Source: Alphaproteobacteria bacterium | GTDB taxonomy: Bacteria; Pseudomonadota; Alphaproteobacteria; UBA6615 | Assembly (NCBI GenBank): GCA_002722515.1 | Contig: PBMH01000012.1 | Location: forward strand, 1-34,891 | Direction: 5' to 3' | Length of the DNA: 34,891 nt | Shown: one piece after another, positions 8,999 to 18,275 of the stretch | How the letters are laid out: the number at the start of each line of letters is the position of its first letter | Numbering within the stretch: position 1 is the stretch's first letter | The notes under the pieces: generated by a model | The model's input: only the letters and a program-made list of their open reading frames with translations | What the model was told of the DNA's origin: nothing | Databases searched by the model: none | Made by a program: the position numbers and the translations under genes

Positions 8999-10303
8999 AT
9001 GGCCTCCACTCCCATCGGCGCGGATGAGTTCGCAAACGTTCTGTCGCGTCTCGGACCGTTCGAAAAACGTCCCCGGTTGGCGGTTGCTGTTTCCGGTGGT
9101 CGAGACAGTATGGCGTTGACCCTGTTGACCGCCGGCTGGGCGCAAGCCCTCGGTGGAGAGATGGTAGCGGTGTCGGTCGACCACGGTTTGCGCGAAGGAT
9201 CGCCCTGGGAGGCGGCACAGGTCTCCAAATGGCTCGCTTCTCACGGTATCATGCATCACACTCTTACCTGGACCGGCACACCCGGTCCGGGCGTATTAGG
9301 CATGGGGGCGAGTGAGGCTACCGCGCGAGAGGTGCGCTATACACTCCTGGAGGAATTCTGCAGAGAACGAGGCATTCTGCATCTTCTGATTGGGCACCAT
9401 CGAGACGATCAGGCGGAGACACAGGCGATGCGGCGCGCACGGGGAAGCGGCGTGATTGGGAGTGCTGGGATGCCTGCGGTACGGGAATTGGGACATGTAC
9501 GGATCCTGCGGCCGCTGCTTTCATTTGCGCGCAAACGAACTACTGCGACGCTCGTGGCGCGTGATCAGCCATGGATCGATGATCCGAGCAATGTGGACCC
9601 GCGATTTACTCGCGCACGCATGCGACTGGACCATAGCGGCACTCCGGACATCGACATATCTGCAGCAACAGCGCGACAGGGGTTCGAACGAGAACTGGCA
9701 GCGCTCGCGGCTCGCGCCGTGATGCTCCATCCAGCCGGGTTTGCACTCCTCGACCCCGGTTTTTTGCTCGGTGTGAAGTCCGGGCTTGCCAAGCAATTGA
9801 TATCGAATCTTGTTACCTGCGTAGGCGGCGCCGTCTATCCGCCGCGCGGCGCAAGTCTAACACGACTTTGCAGTCTGGTTATGGATGGCCTTGTAGGCAG
9901 AGGTTTGACACTTGGTGGTTGTGTGATCCGGTCCGGCCCGGTTGGTCGAATCTTGTTTGCACGCGAACTGGCCGGTATTGCGCCGCCGAAGGCCATTACC
10001 GTCACCGAAGGCAACGCAAGTTCGGTCTTATGGGACGGTCGGTTTCGGGTTAGCGTTTCCAACGCAGGACCGCTGCTGGGTGCGGTCGGCCAATTCATCC
10101 ATGGCGGAGCTAAGGAGGAAGACAGTCTCTTAGGATATGGTGTATTGCCGCACGCTGTGCGAATGTCGCTGCCGGCAGTTGGCTTGTGCGATCGTTTTCG
10201 GGTTTGCGCGCTGCCTGATATGCCGGGAAAGGTTAAAAGCAGACCAAAAGCTCATTTTGCGCCGGCTTTCGCGGTTGCGGGCACGATTTTCGCATTGCCC
10301 TAA
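8999..10303 (+). CDS. tilS: tRNA(Ile)-lysidine synthetase TilS
   Basis: TilS is the cytoplasmic ATP-dependent ligase that converts C34 of tRNA-Ile(CAU) to lysidine so that it reads AUA codons. The PP-loop motif SGGRDS (residues 32-37) sits in AVAVSGGRDSMALTLL, followed by VSVDHGLR and the GHHRDDQAET motif of the N-terminal ATP-pyrophosphatase domain. The C-terminal part is divergent but of normal size. The ATG at 8999 gives 434 aa, matching the family (E. coli 432) and the usual short lead before LGPFEKRPRLAVAVSGG. A GTG at 8945 overlapping the cpoB end is an alternative that adds 18 residues. The tilS-ftsH order is common in bacteria. Confidence 0.93.
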   Translation: MASTPIGADEFANVLSRLGPFEKRPRLAVAVSGGRDSMALTLLTAGWAQALGGEMVAVSVDHGLREGSPWEAAQVSKWLASHGIMHHTLTWTGTPGPGVLGMGASEATAREVRYTLLEEFCRERGILHLLIGHHRDDQAETQAMRRARGSGVIGSAGMPAVRELGHVRILRPLLSFARKRTTATLVARDQPWIDDPSNVDPRFTRARMRLDHSGTPDIDISAATARQGFERELAALAARAVMLHPAGFALLDPGFLLGVKSGLAKQLISNLVTCVGGAVYPPRGASLTRLCSLVMDGLVGRGLTLGGCVIRSGPVGRILFARELAGIAPPKAITVTEGNASSVLWDGRFRVSVSNAGPLLGAVGQFIHGGAKEEDSLLGYGVLPHAVRMSLPAVGLCDRFRVCALPDMPGKVKSRPKAHFAPAFAVAGTIFALP

Positions 10304-10420
10304 GACGCTCGGATCACCATGTTAGAGTTGTAAAGGGTCTAAAAAATTTGAGCATTGCACGCAGCGGTCGGTTGGTGCCGGCGGCGCTGGTCCAGATGGT
10401 TGGTCGATCGGAGAAAGTCC

Positions 10421-12349
10421 TTGAACAATTTTGGCAGAAACATCGCGCTGTGGCTAATCATCGCCTTGCTAATCGTGGCGTTGTATAACCTGTTCCAGAG
10501 TTCCAATCGCCAGGGTGCCGAACAGAAGCTTGCCTTCTCAGATTTCATTGGGCAGGTGGAAACCGATCAAGTCGTCGACGTCACCATCCAGGGCAGCGAT
10601 GTTAAGGGCACGCTGCGTAATGGGACCAGCTTCACAACTTATGCGCCGAACGACCCGAGCCTCGTCTCGACATTGTCTGAACACGGTGTTCGTATCTCCG
10701 CAGTGCCGCAGGAGGAAGCGAACTTTCTGGTCCGAACGCTTCTTAGTTGGCTGCCGTTCATCGTCATTGTTGGTATTTGGGTTTTCTTCATGCGCCAGAT
10801 GCAAGGCGGTGGCGGTCGCGCGATGGGTTTTGGTAAGTCGCGAGCCAAAATGCTCACGGAGAAGACCGGTCGCATAACCTTTGAGGACGTTGCCGGTGTG
10901 GAGGAGGCCAAGCAGGAGGTCGAGGAGGTTGTTGAATTTTTGCGCGATCCGCAGAAGTTCCAGCGTCTCGGCGGCCAAATTCCTAAAGGCGTGCTTTTGG
11001 TGGGGCCGCCGGGAACTGGCAAAACGCTGCTGGCGCGTGCGATCGCCGGAGAGGCGAATGTGCCGTTCTTTACCATTTCAGGTTCGGACTTTGTAGAGAT
11101 GTTCGTTGGCGTCGGTGCTAGCCGCGTGCGTGATATGTTCGAACAAGGTAAGAAAAATGCGCCCTGCATCATCTTTATTGATGAGCTCGACGCTGTGGGC
11201 CGACATCGCGGTGCCGGACTGGGCGGAGGCAATGACGAGCGTGAGCAGACCCTCAACCAGCTACTAGTAGAGATGGATGGTTTCGAAACCAATGAGGGCG
11301 TGATCTTGGTCGCCGCAACCAACCGTCCTGATGTACTTGATCCGGCGCTGCTGAGACCGGGGCGCTTCGATCGCCAGGTGGTTGTTCCAAATCCGGACAT
11401 CATTGGTCGTGAAAAGATCCTGAAGGTGCACATGCGGAAAGTGCCGTTGGCACCTGACGTAAATGCCAAAACTATCGCTCGCGGCACGCCGGGTTTCTCG
11501 GGTGCCGATTTAGCGAACTTGGTGAATGAGGCGGCTTTGATAGCGGCACGTAAGAGCCGGCGAATGGTTACGATGGCTGAGTTTGAGGATGCTAAGGACA
11601 AGGTCCTTATGGGCGCCGAACGCCGGTCTATGGTGATGACCGAGGAAGAGAAGCGTCTAACCGCCTATCACGAGGCGGGGCATGCGTTGGTCGGTTTGGA
11701 GATGGACGGTTGCGACCCACTCCACAAGGTCACTATTATCCCCCGCGGCCGTGCGCTCGGCGTGACGATGTCTCTGCCCGAACGCGATCGTTACACCTAC
11801 TCGATCTATGAACTGAAAGCTAAGTTGGCCATGATGTTCGGTGGTCGGGCGGCCGAAGAAATCATCTTTGGCAAGGAGCACGTCACAACGGGCGCGGGTA
11901 ATGACATCAAGGAAGCGACCAATTTGGCGCGCCGGATGATCACAGAATATGGTTTTAGCGACAAGCTCGGTCCGCTGCGCTACGAGGATAATCAGGAGGA
12001 GGTTTTCCTCGGTCACTCTGTATCCCAGCACAAGAATGTGTCTGACGCCACGGCCAAGGTGATCGACGAGGAAATCCGGGCGCTCATCGAATCTGCGGAA
12101 TCTGACGCGGTTCGAATTCTGACCCAGCGCCTCGACGATCTCCATACGATTTCGAATGGGCTTCTCGAATACGAGACGTTGTCCGCCGAAGAAGTGGACG
12201 CATTGTTGAGAGGCGATTCCATCGATCGTCCTGATGACGAGGAAGATTCGGCTGGCAATGCACGGTCCTCCGTACCGACTAGCGGCACCGCAAAAAAGAA
12301 GGACCGACCAAGCGGCGGTATGGAGCCGGAGCCCCAGCCCCAGGGCTAG
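10421..12349 (+). CDS. ftsH: ATP-dependent zinc metalloprotease FtsH (TTG start)
   Basis: FtsH is a membrane-anchored AAA+ protease hexamer that degrades unassembled membrane proteins and regulators such as RpoH and LpxC in enterics. Domains in order: TM1 about 9-25, periplasmic segment, TM2 about 105-122, AAA module with Walker A GPPGTGKT (195-202), Walker [12 protein letters not shown], second region of homology [20 protein letters not shown], and the zinc-protease site HEAGH (417-421) with the third ligand Asp in [14 protein letters not shown] chose the TTG at 10421 because the product then starts [11 protein letters not shown], like alphaproteobacterial homologs, and because GGAGA (10410-10414) precedes it. 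An in-frame GTG or ATG-like extension to 10355 adds Arg/Trp-rich unrelated sequence. Length 642 aa (E. coli 644). A candidate substrate, RpoH, is encoded in this window. Confidence 0.97.
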   Translation: MNNFGRNIALWLIIALLIVALYNLFQSSNRQGAEQKLAFSDFIGQVETDQVVDVTIQGSDVKGTLRNGTSFTTYAPNDPSLVSTLSEHGVRISAVPQEEANFLVRTLLSWLPFIVIVGIWVFFMRQMQGGGGRAMGFGKSRAKMLTEKTGRITFEDVAGVEEAKQEVEEVVEFLRDPQKFQRLGGQIPKGVLLVGPPGTGKTLLARAIAGEANVPFFTISGSDFVEMFVGVGASRVRDMFEQGKKNAPCIIFIDELDAVGRHRGAGLGGGNDEREQTLNQLLVEMDGFETNEGVILVAATNRPDVLDPALLRPGRFDRQVVVPNPDIIGREKILKVHMRKVPLAPDVNAKTIARGTPGFSGADLANLVNEAALIAARKSRRMVTMAEFEDAKDKVLMGAERRSMVMTEEEKRLTAYHEAGHALVGLEMDGCDPLHKVTIIPRGRALGVTMSLPERDRYTYSIYELKAKLAMMFGGRAAEEIIFGKEHVTTGAGNDIKEATNLARRMITEYGFSDKLGPLRYEDNQEEVFLGHSVSQHKNVSDATAKVIDEEIRALIESAESDAVRILTQRLDDLHTISNGLLEYETLSAEEVDALLRGDSIDRPDDEEDSAGNARSSVPTSGTAKKKDRPSGGMEPEPQPQG

Positions 12350-12355
12350 GCCTTC

Positions 12356-13537
12356 GTGAAGGACCGGCCAATTTCAAGCGGCCCGACAGACACAAAAGAC
12401 CTTGGGGCTTTCGCGGCGACGCGCGTGGCTTTGTTGAATTCGTCTAGGCGCTCCAGTGGTCTGCGCCTTTCGCCGACTGGGCTGGTGTCCGGTGCCGCTG
12501 CGTTGGCGCTTTGCAAGTCCGGTGACGCTCTGGCGCTGGCCGGCGGGCCTTTCGCGTTTACTCACGCGTGCGTCCATGTTCTGGATGACCCTCTGAGTAG
12601 TGATCAGGCTTCACCGCTCGCGGTCCCGGCGCTATTGCATTGGGCGACAGGCGCTGCGCGCGGGGGTGATAATGGGCCGGCGGAGCTTGTCGAGCGGGCC
12701 TGTGCACAGCGCCAGGACGTAGCCAACCTTACCCTGAGTGGCGCCGGCGCGCGGCCGCGGATATTGGGTGTGTGCAACGTCACCTCCGACAGTTTCTCTG
12801 ATGGAGGCGCACATGTTTTGCCTGATGATGCGCTACTATTCGCCCGGGCGATGATGGCGGCAGGTGCCGATATCATTGATGTAGGCGGTGAATCAACGCG
12901 ACCGGGGTCCGAGCCAGTCGATCCCAGTACAGAGCTGGCCCGAGTGTTGCCCGTAATTGAGTGCCTCGTTTCTTCGGGCATTCCGGTTTCGATTGATACG
13001 CGGCGCGCCCTTGTCATGCAGGCGGCGATCGCCGCAGGAGCGTCGCTTGTCAACGATGTTAGCGCACTCGGCGATGACCCTAATTCTATGGCGGTAGTTG
13101 CGACCGCGAATGTGCCGGTGATTCTGATGCATAAACGGGGGCAGCCGCGTGACATGCAGGATAACCCGCAATACGATGATGTCGTTGGCGAGGTCTACCA
13201 TCTGCTTGCGGAGCGGATTGATGCCTGCGTGGCTGCGGGGATCGCGGCAGAGCGAATTATGGTCGACCCAGGCTTCGGTTTTGGCAAGTCGGTGGCCCAC
13301 AACTTTGAGCTTTTGGCCGGGTTAGCTCAGTTTCACGGTCTTGGCTGTCCAGTGGTGGTTGGTCTTTCGCGCAAGAGTTTTATTGGAACCGCTACCGGCG
13401 AGGAAGATCCAGGCCAGCGCGTATTAGGTTCTGTGGCTGCAGCGTTGCTAGCGATTGATCGCGGTGTGCATATTGTTCGTGTCCATGATGTTGTAGAAAC
13501 TAGCCAAGCGCTGGATGTCTGGCGAGCGTCTCTCTGA
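12356..13537 (+). CDS. folP: Dihydropteroate synthase with about 130-residue N-terminal extension
   Basis: FolP condenses 6-hydroxymethyl-dihydropterin pyrophosphate with p-aminobenzoate to make dihydropteroate in folate synthesis; it is the sulfonamide target. The TIM-barrel domain begins at about residue 134 (RPRILGVCNVTSDSFSDGG) and carries the pterin-binding motifs IIDVGGESTRPG, SIDTRRALV, LVNDVSALGD, ILMHKRGQPRDMQ, DPGFGFGKS, GLSRKSFIG and the final IVRVHDVVET. Residues 1-133 are an Ala/Leu/Gly-rich extension not found in E. coli FolP (282 aa). It may be a lineage feature of alphaproteobacterial DHPS. The start is GTG at 12356, 6 nt after ftsH. Downstream in-frame starts exist, but the frame stays open with native codon use throughout, so the extension is probably translated. 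Confidence 0.93.
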   Translation: MKDRPISSGPTDTKDLGAFAATRVALLNSSRRSSGLRLSPTGLVSGAAALALCKSGDALALAGGPFAFTHACVHVLDDPLSSDQASPLAVPALLHWATGAARGGDNGPAELVERACAQRQDVANLTLSGAGARPRILGVCNVTSDSFSDGGAHVLPDDALLFARAMMAAGADIIDVGGESTRPGSEPVDPSTELARVLPVIECLVSSGIPVSIDTRRALVMQAAIAAGASLVNDVSALGDDPNSMAVVATANVPVILMHKRGQPRDMQDNPQYDDVVGEVYHLLAERIDACVAAGIAAERIMVDPGFGFGKSVAHNFELLAGLAQFHGLGCPVVVGLSRKSFIGTATGEEDPGQRVLGSVAAALLAIDRGVHIVRVHDVVETSQALDVWRASL

Positions 13538-13553
13538 TCTAGGTATGACATCA

Positions 13554-13584
13554 TTGTTAACGTTCGCGGACAGGGTGTTATAAG
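13554..13584 (+). promoter_or_regulatory. Weak candidate promoter upstream of glmM
   Basis: TTGTTA (13554-13559) and TATAAG (13579-13584) lie in the 77-bp folP-glmM gap, separated by 19 bp, which is wider than optimal. The -10-like hexamer matches five of six consensus bases. glmM could equally be transcribed from upstream. This is a weak motif-only call. Confidence 0.25.
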
Positions 13585-13614
13585 TCGGGAACTTGTCACG
13601 CCGAGGAATTCACG

Positions 13615-14964
13615 ATGGCACGAAAACTCTTCGGAACCGATGGTATCCGCGGAAAGGCTAACCAAGAGCCGATAACTGCGGAAATCGCGTTGCGCGTTGC
13701 CATGGCGGCTGGGCATAGGTTTACGCACGGCGAGCATCGCCACCTTGTCATCATCGGCAAGGATACGCGGCTCAGCAATTATATGCTCGAATCTGCCATG
13801 CAGTCAGGATTCACGGCCATGGGCATGGATGTGGTCCTGGTCGGGCCGATGCCAACCCCGGCGGTTGCAATGCTCACGCGCACGCTGCGCGCCGACTTAG
13901 GGGTGGTGCTGTCGGCCTCCCATAATCCCTATGAGGACAATGGAATAAAGTTATTTGGTCCCGATGGATTCAAGCTCTCGGATTCAGTGGAGGAAGAGAT
14001 CGAGGCACTGGTCGAGAACGGTTTGGAGGACCATCTCGCGGATGCCGCTAGTCTCGGTCGCGCGCGTCGCCTTGAGGATGCGCCCGGACGCTATATTGAG
14101 TTTGTCAAACATACCTTTCCGCGAAGGTTGCGCCTGGACGGCCTCAAAGTTGTGGTCGATTGTGCGAACGGTGCGGCCTACAAGGTCGCCCCTAGCGTAT
14201 TTCATGAGCTCGGGGCCGATGTAATCCCCATGGCCATAGAACCGGACGGCACCAACATCAATCGCAACTGTGGCGCCACGGCGCCGCAGACATTGCAGGA
14301 GCAGGTTGTGGCCCATGGTGCGAACCTTGGGGTTGCACTCGACGGTGATGCCGATCGGGTGATGCTGTGTGACGAGAATGGTCAAGTTATTGACGGCGAT
14401 CAGGTGATGGCAGTGATCGCCCGCGCTTGGCAGGCCGCAGAGCGCTTGCGGGGGGGTAAGGTCGTCGCGACCGTGATGTCAAATCTTGGCCTTGAACGAT
14501 ATCTTCAGGGTCTTGGGTTAGAATTGGAAAGGGCGATAGTGGGCGACCGCTACGTTCTCGAGAAGATGCGTGTAGGCGGCTATAATCTCGGTGGCGAGCA
14601 GTCTGGCCATATCATTCTGAGCGATTATTCAACCACGGGCGACGGTTTGATAGCCGCGCTGCAGGTACTAGCTGCGCAAGTGGAAACAAGCTCTTCGATA
14701 AGTGAGCTTGCCAATGTGTTTGAATCTTATCCGCAGTTGCTGCGCAATGTCCCCACCAACGGGGCTGGTGAGATGGAGAATGTTGGCGTCAAGTCGGCGA
14801 TCACCGCCGCGGAGGCTCGGCTCGGTGACGACGGCCGGGTCCTGGTGCGCCCGTCGGGCACGGAACCGGTCATACGGGTGATGGCCGAGGGCCTTGACCT
14901 GCAGGTAGTCACGTCTGTGGTCGATGACATTGCTGGTGCGATCGCTGATGCTGCCGCTGCATAG
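13615..14964 (+). CDS. glmM: Phosphoglucosamine mutase GlmM
   Basis: GlmM interconverts glucosamine-6-phosphate and glucosamine-1-phosphate, feeding UDP-GlcNAc for peptidoglycan and lipopolysaccharide. It is a member of the alpha-D-phosphohexomutase family with four domains. Visible: N-terminal [13 protein letters not shown], the catalytic phosphoserine loop [13 protein letters not shown] with Ser102 (same position as E. coli), the metal-binding loop DGDADR, the sugar-binding GGEQSGHII, and the C-terminal phosphate-binding [12 protein letters not shown]. The ATG at 13615 has a GAGGA Shine-Dalgarno (13603-13607). Length 449 aa (E. coli 445). ftsH-folP-glmM is a conserved order in many proteobacteria. 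thiD follows after 19 bp. Confidence 0.97.
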   Translation: MARKLFGTDGIRGKANQEPITAEIALRVAMAAGHRFTHGEHRHLVIIGKDTRLSNYMLESAMQSGFTAMGMDVVLVGPMPTPAVAMLTRTLRADLGVVLSASHNPYEDNGIKLFGPDGFKLSDSVEEEIEALVENGLEDHLADAASLGRARRLEDAPGRYIEFVKHTFPRRLRLDGLKVVVDCANGAAYKVAPSVFHELGADVIPMAIEPDGTNINRNCGATAPQTLQEQVVAHGANLGVALDGDADRVMLCDENGQVIDGDQVMAVIARAWQAAERLRGGKVVATVMSNLGLERYLQGLGLELERAIVGDRYVLEKMRVGGYNLGGEQSGHIILSDYSTTGDGLIAALQVLAAQVETSSSISELANVFESYPQLLRNVPTNGAGEMENVGVKSAITAAEARLGDDGRVLVRPSGTEPVIRVMAEGLDLQVVTSVVDDIAGAIADAAAA

Positions 14965-14983
14965 CTCCGGGGCACCTTGAGAT

Positions 14984-15793
14984 ATGGATGGACGGGTCTT
15001 GATTGTTGCGGGTTCGGATTCCGGTGGCGGCGCGGGAATTCAGGCAGATATCAAAGCTGTGACCGCGCTGGGCGGGTTTGCGATGACGGCGGTTACGGCG
15101 CTGACCGCTCAGAATAGCGAAGGCGTCCATGGGGTCTTCGGCATTGAGACGGACTTTATTGCTCAGCAGATGCGAGTGGTGCTCGATGACCTTGGTGCGG
15201 ATTGCATAAAGACAGGTATGCTTCACAGCGTCGAGGTGATTGAGACGGTGGTCAGGAATCTGGCGGATGCGAACGCCGACATTCCACTCGTTGCCGATCC
15301 GGTCATGGTCGCAAAAGGGGGTGCCCGTTTGTTAGATGCCGGGGCGAATGCGGCGTTGGTTTCACTACTGGTCCCGCTTGCCCGGGTTCTGACACCTAAT
15401 GCGCCTGAAGCCGCCGCGCTGACTGGGCTGACCGTTGCAGATGAGGATGGACAACGTCGCGCTGCAGAAAAGCTCGTTGAACAGGGTGCTGCTGCGGTGC
15501 TTGTGAAGGGTGGACACATCGACGGCCCAGAGGTTGTGGACTTTCTGGTGACGCCTGACGAGGCCATCCGGTTTGCCGATCCACGTATTGATACACGCCA
15601 TACGCATGGGACCGGTTGCACGCTTGCCTCGTCGATCGCGGTGGGGATTGCACAGGGGCTTGCGTTGGCTGATGCCGTGGCGCGTGCGCGAACCTATGTG
15701 CGCGCGGCGATAGCCTCGGCACCGGGATATGGTCGGGGGTATGGTCCCCTCGATCACGGGGTAACGTTTGATCCCGGCCGTCTTGATAGCTGA
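14984..15793 (+). CDS. thiD: Hydroxymethylpyrimidine/phosphomethylpyrimidine kinase ThiD
   Basis: ThiD phosphorylates HMP and HMP-phosphate to HMP-pyrophosphate for thiamine synthesis or salvage. It is a ribokinase-like fold enzyme. The N-terminal VLIVAGSDSGGGAGIQADIK is the substrate-binding hallmark. VADPVMVAKGG and the anion-hole/catalytic-base motif HTHGTGCTLASSIA (Cys form of GTGC) are also present. Length 269 aa is normal (E. coli 266). No thiamine riboswitch is obvious upstream, since the 19-bp gap to glmM is too short. The gene is likely co-transcribed with glmM. It is the last clearly housekeeping gene before the accessory transporter block; the product would supply HMP-PP for ThDP, the cofactor of the enzyme at 30415-32073, but no direct link is implied. 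Confidence 0.95.
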   Translation: MDGRVLIVAGSDSGGGAGIQADIKAVTALGGFAMTAVTALTAQNSEGVHGVFGIETDFIAQQMRVVLDDLGADCIKTGMLHSVEVIETVVRNLADANADIPLVADPVMVAKGGARLLDAGANAALVSLLVPLARVLTPNAPEAAALTGLTVADEDGQRRAAEKLVEQGAAAVLVKGGHIDGPEVVDFLVTPDEAIRFADPRIDTRHTHGTGCTLASSIAVGIAQGLALADAVARARTYVRAAIASAPGYGRGYGPLDHGVTFDPGRLDS

Positions 15794-15811
15794 CTAAGCT
15801 TAGGTGTTTTC

Positions 15812-16720
15812 ATGAGCAAAGCTGCGCCCCCGCGCCCGAGTGCAGTCGGGTTCTTTTCTCTGGCGACTGCTGGCGCCTTGGTAACGATTCTCACTTGGGG
15901 AGGCACTCCGATCATCACCAAGTTTGGCATCGAATCTGTGGACGTCTTGTCGCTAGCGCTTCTACGAACGGTTGCGGCGCTTCCGCTCGCAGTGGTGATT
16001 CTAGCCGCGTTGCGTTGCCCATTGCCTTGGCGGGGTCAGGACAAGTGGCTGGTACTCGCCTTCGGGGTAACAGGTGTGATCGGTTTTCCGGTCCTGTTTA
16101 CGTTAGGGGTCGGGTTGACATCAGCGGGCCATGCCGCGGTCGTGACAGCGGCGACACCCGTCTTCGTCGGGTTCCTCGAGTCGATTGTTAGCCGCAAGTT
16201 TCCGCCACCGCGTTGGTGGATAGGCGTCTCCGTGGCCTTCGTCGGTGCTTTGGTTCTAATTGGTGAATCTGTTGGTCTGGATTCAGTGGACGCCACCTGG
16301 CAGGGCGATCTGCTTGCAGCGTTGGGCGGTTTTTCGGCGGCCGCGAGCTTTGTCATCGGGGCACGACTGACGCCGCGTTATGGCGCGATCGGGGCGACTA
16401 TGTGGAGCGTGGTTATTGCATCCGTGTTTCTGTTACCATTCCTGGTAACGCGTATGGGTGTGGAGGCGTGGGCTGCGGTAGAGCCGCTTGGCTGGACCGC
16501 CATTGTGTATCTCTCAGTTGGGTCCACGATCGTAGCCTACATCACTTGGATCTATGCTCTATCCCGCGGTGGCATTGGCCGCATGAGCGTGTGGCAATTT
16601 GCCCTGCCGGTGGTTGGCGTCGCGGGTGCAGCGATCTTTCTTAATGAGCCGTTGACGCCACTTCTTATAGCGGCCACGGTGATCATACTTTTCGGTGTTG
16701 GGCTCGTGCAACGACGCTGA
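15812..16720 (+). CDS. EamA-family (DMT superfamily) transporter, copy 1
   Basis: This is an inner-membrane permease of the drug/metabolite transporter superfamily, with two EamA domains and about ten predicted hydrophobic helices over 302 residues. Examples of helices are about 14-34, 40-62, 70-110, 137-155 and 250-295. Domain 1 contains LTWGGTPIITKFGI, domain 2 GGIGRMSVWQFALPVVGVAG and AAIFLNEPLTPLLI, all typical. Substrate cannot be read from sequence; relatives export amino acids, metabolites or purines. The ATG at 15812 lies 18 bp after thiD. It is a clear paralog of the next gene (shared blocks include SAGHAAV/TAGHAAA, WWIGV, WQGD, GARLT, MWSV and NEPLTP/GEPLTP). Co-transcription with thiD is possible. 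Confidence 0.88.
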   Translation: MSKAAPPRPSAVGFFSLATAGALVTILTWGGTPIITKFGIESVDVLSLALLRTVAALPLAVVILAALRCPLPWRGQDKWLVLAFGVTGVIGFPVLFTLGVGLTSAGHAAVVTAATPVFVGFLESIVSRKFPPPRWWIGVSVAFVGALVLIGESVGLDSVDATWQGDLLAALGGFSAAASFVIGARLTPRYGAIGATMWSVVIASVFLLPFLVTRMGVEAWAAVEPLGWTAIVYLSVGSTIVAYITWIYALSRGGIGRMSVWQFALPVVGVAGAAIFLNEPLTPLLIAATVIILFGVGLVQRR

Positions 16721-16736
16721 AGTCGCGGGAGGACCG

Positions 16737-17624
16737 ATGTCCGAAGTCAACCGCACCCGGCTTTATTTCTTCGCACTGATCGCGGTCTTTATTTATGGCG
16801 TGACCCCGGTCTTCACCAAGGTTGCGACGTTGTCGGCGGACGGTATCACGGTTGGAGCCTTGCGCGCGGTCGTCGCTGCGCCTGTCGCAGCCTCGGTAAT
16901 TGCGATTGTCGGATGCAGAATACCGTTACGAGTAGAAGATATTTTCCTGGTCTTTGTCTCTGGGGTTGGCGGCTTGGTGCTGTTCCCAGTCTTCTTTAGC
17001 TGGGGTGTGCAGTTCACTACGGCAGGCCATGCGGCTGCCGGGACTGCCGCTGGGGCAGTGATGGCCGGCGCGATCATGGCGGTCTTGAACCGTCGGCTGC
17101 CGGGTTGGCCTTGGTGGATCGGCGTTATGGTCGGAACTCTTGGGGCGCTGTTGCTTATCTGGGAAGCGCTCGGCCTCTCCGTTACTGGTGCGAGCTGGCA
17201 GGGTGATGCGCTTGTATTTTTAGGTATGTTTCTAGGTGTTATAGGATATGTGGCGGGGGCGCGGCTGACCATACGACTGGGGGCGTTGACCGTCACCATG
17301 TGGTCGGTTTTGATAGCTGCCACGTTTCTCCTTCCGGTGGTCGTGTTTCATGCTGGTGTCGCGGCCCTGATAGAAATCCAACCAGCGGGCTGGATGGCAA
17401 TCTGCTCACTCGCTTGGGGGACTACTGTACTTGCCTATCTGTTCTGGAACCGAGCTCTGGCCGACGGCGGTGTAGCGCGGATCGGGGCCTTGCAGTTGCT
17501 GCAACCCGTGATTGGTATTGTTTTTGCTCCTGTCATTCTCGGTGAACCACTGACCCCGACTTTGCTGGTGGCGACATCCATTATTCTTGCAGGCGTCGTT
17601 CTTATCCAGAGAGAGCGCGGGTGA
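16737..17624 (+). CDS. EamA-family (DMT superfamily) transporter, copy 2
   Basis: Second ten-helix DMT permease (295 aa), 16 bp after the first and similar to it along its whole length: VTPVFTKVATLS, FPVFFSWGVQFTTAGHAAA, WWIGVMVGTLGALLLI, WQGDALVFLG, GARLTIRLGALTVTMWSV and ILGEPLTPTLL. The ATG at 16737 is chosen because GCGGGAGGACC precedes it; the frame extends back to 16695 inside the upstream gene without homology. Two adjacent full-length EamA genes suggest tandem duplication. A heteromeric transporter is also possible, since some DMT proteins of small size act as pairs, but each copy here already contains both EamA halves. Substrate is unknown. Confidence 0.88.
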   Translation: MSEVNRTRLYFFALIAVFIYGVTPVFTKVATLSADGITVGALRAVVAAPVAASVIAIVGCRIPLRVEDIFLVFVSGVGGLVLFPVFFSWGVQFTTAGHAAAGTAAGAVMAGAIMAVLNRRLPGWPWWIGVMVGTLGALLLIWEALGLSVTGASWQGDALVFLGMFLGVIGYVAGARLTIRLGALTVTMWSVLIAATFLLPVVVFHAGVAALIEIQPAGWMAICSLAWGTTVLAYLFWNRALADGGVARIGALQLLQPVIGIVFAPVILGEPLTPTLLVATSIILAGVVLIQRERG

Positions 17625-17635
17625 TCTTCTGCTAT

Positions 17636-17687
17636 CTTGTGGTTTGGAATGAGGACGATTAGCAGGTACCGATGGCATTCCCACAAG
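17636..17687. repeat. Interrupted inverted repeat upstream of the MaoC pair
   Basis: In the 192-bp gap between the transporters and the MaoC genes, CTTGTGG (17636-17642) and GAATG (17647-17651) are mirrored by CATTCCCACAAG (17676-17687): 12 paired bases with a 4-nt bulge and a 24-nt loop. The loop includes a GGTACC palindrome. A 15-base segment AGCAGGTACC(G)ATGGC occurs at 17661-17676 and again at 17689-17703, differing by one inserted base. It may be an operator, an RNA hairpin or a decayed terminator; no T-run follows, so a plain terminator is unlikely. Confidence 0.4.
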
Positions 17688-17816
17688 AAGCAGGTACCAT
17701 GGCTTGGGAAAGTGCGTGCGCAGAGGTTGGCGTTGTCCCTGAGGGGTTGCTGAGACTGCTTTCTTCCAGCGATCTATCGGGGTAGGGTCCGGGCTTGGAC
17801 TTTCGAGAAGGAACCC

Positions 17817-18275
17817 ATGACAGCACGATATTGGGACGATTATACGCTTGGCGAGGTGTTCGAAACCGAACCGGTCACGGTCTCGCAAGAGTCTATCATT
17901 GCCTTCGCTGAAAAATATGATCCGCAGATCTTCCATACGGACCCTAAAGCGGCGAAGGACAGTTTTTATGGAGGCCTGATTGCCAGCGGGCACCAGACCA
18001 TCGGGCTCGCCTTTGCTCAGTTCGTGCGCCTTGGCCTGTTTGGCGAGAATGGGCTCGGCGGCCCGGGGATGGATGATATTCAGTGGTCAGCGCCGGTCCG
18101 TCCGGGAGACACGCTTCACACCTCTGCCGAGATCGTGGAGCTGCGTGCGTCAAAATCGCGGACCGATCGCGGCATTGTTCGCATCTGTCTCTCGACCCGC
18201 GTCGGCGACCAGGAGGTCTCCCGCTATGTCACAACGACGTTTGTGCGCTGCCGGCCGACGGAGGGCGCGGAATGA
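17817..18275 (+). CDS. MaoC-like HotDog dehydratase, copy 1
   Basis: MaoC-like proteins are single- or double-HotDog (R)-specific enoyl-CoA hydratases or related dehydratases. The hydratase-2 catalytic pair Asp35-x4-His40 is intact in FAEKYDPQIFHTD. It is followed by GGLIASGHQT and the substrate-end motif RPGDTLHTSAEIVELR. Length 152 aa, i.e. one HotDog domain. The ATG at 17817 is preceded by a GAGAAGGAACC purine tract (17803-17813). The stop overlaps the ATG of the next MaoC paralog as ATGA, so both are likely made in fixed proportion and may form a heterodimer. The substrate acyl-CoA is unknown. The nearest neighbours are transporters rather than beta-oxidation genes. Confidence 0.88.
   Translation: MTARYWDDYTLGEVFETEPVTVSQESIIAFAEKYDPQIFHTDPKAAKDSFYGGLIASGHQTIGLAFAQFVRLGLFGENGLGGPGMDDIQWSAPVRPGDTLHTSAEIVELRASKSRTDRGIVRICLSTRVGDQEVSRYVTTTFVRCRPTEGAE

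Noticed and set aside
10639-11601. 320-codon open frame antisense to ftsH
   Set aside because: It is Ser/Pro/Arg-rich with no recognisable motif and lies opposite a strongly conserved gene. Long antisense frames are expected in GC-rich DNA.
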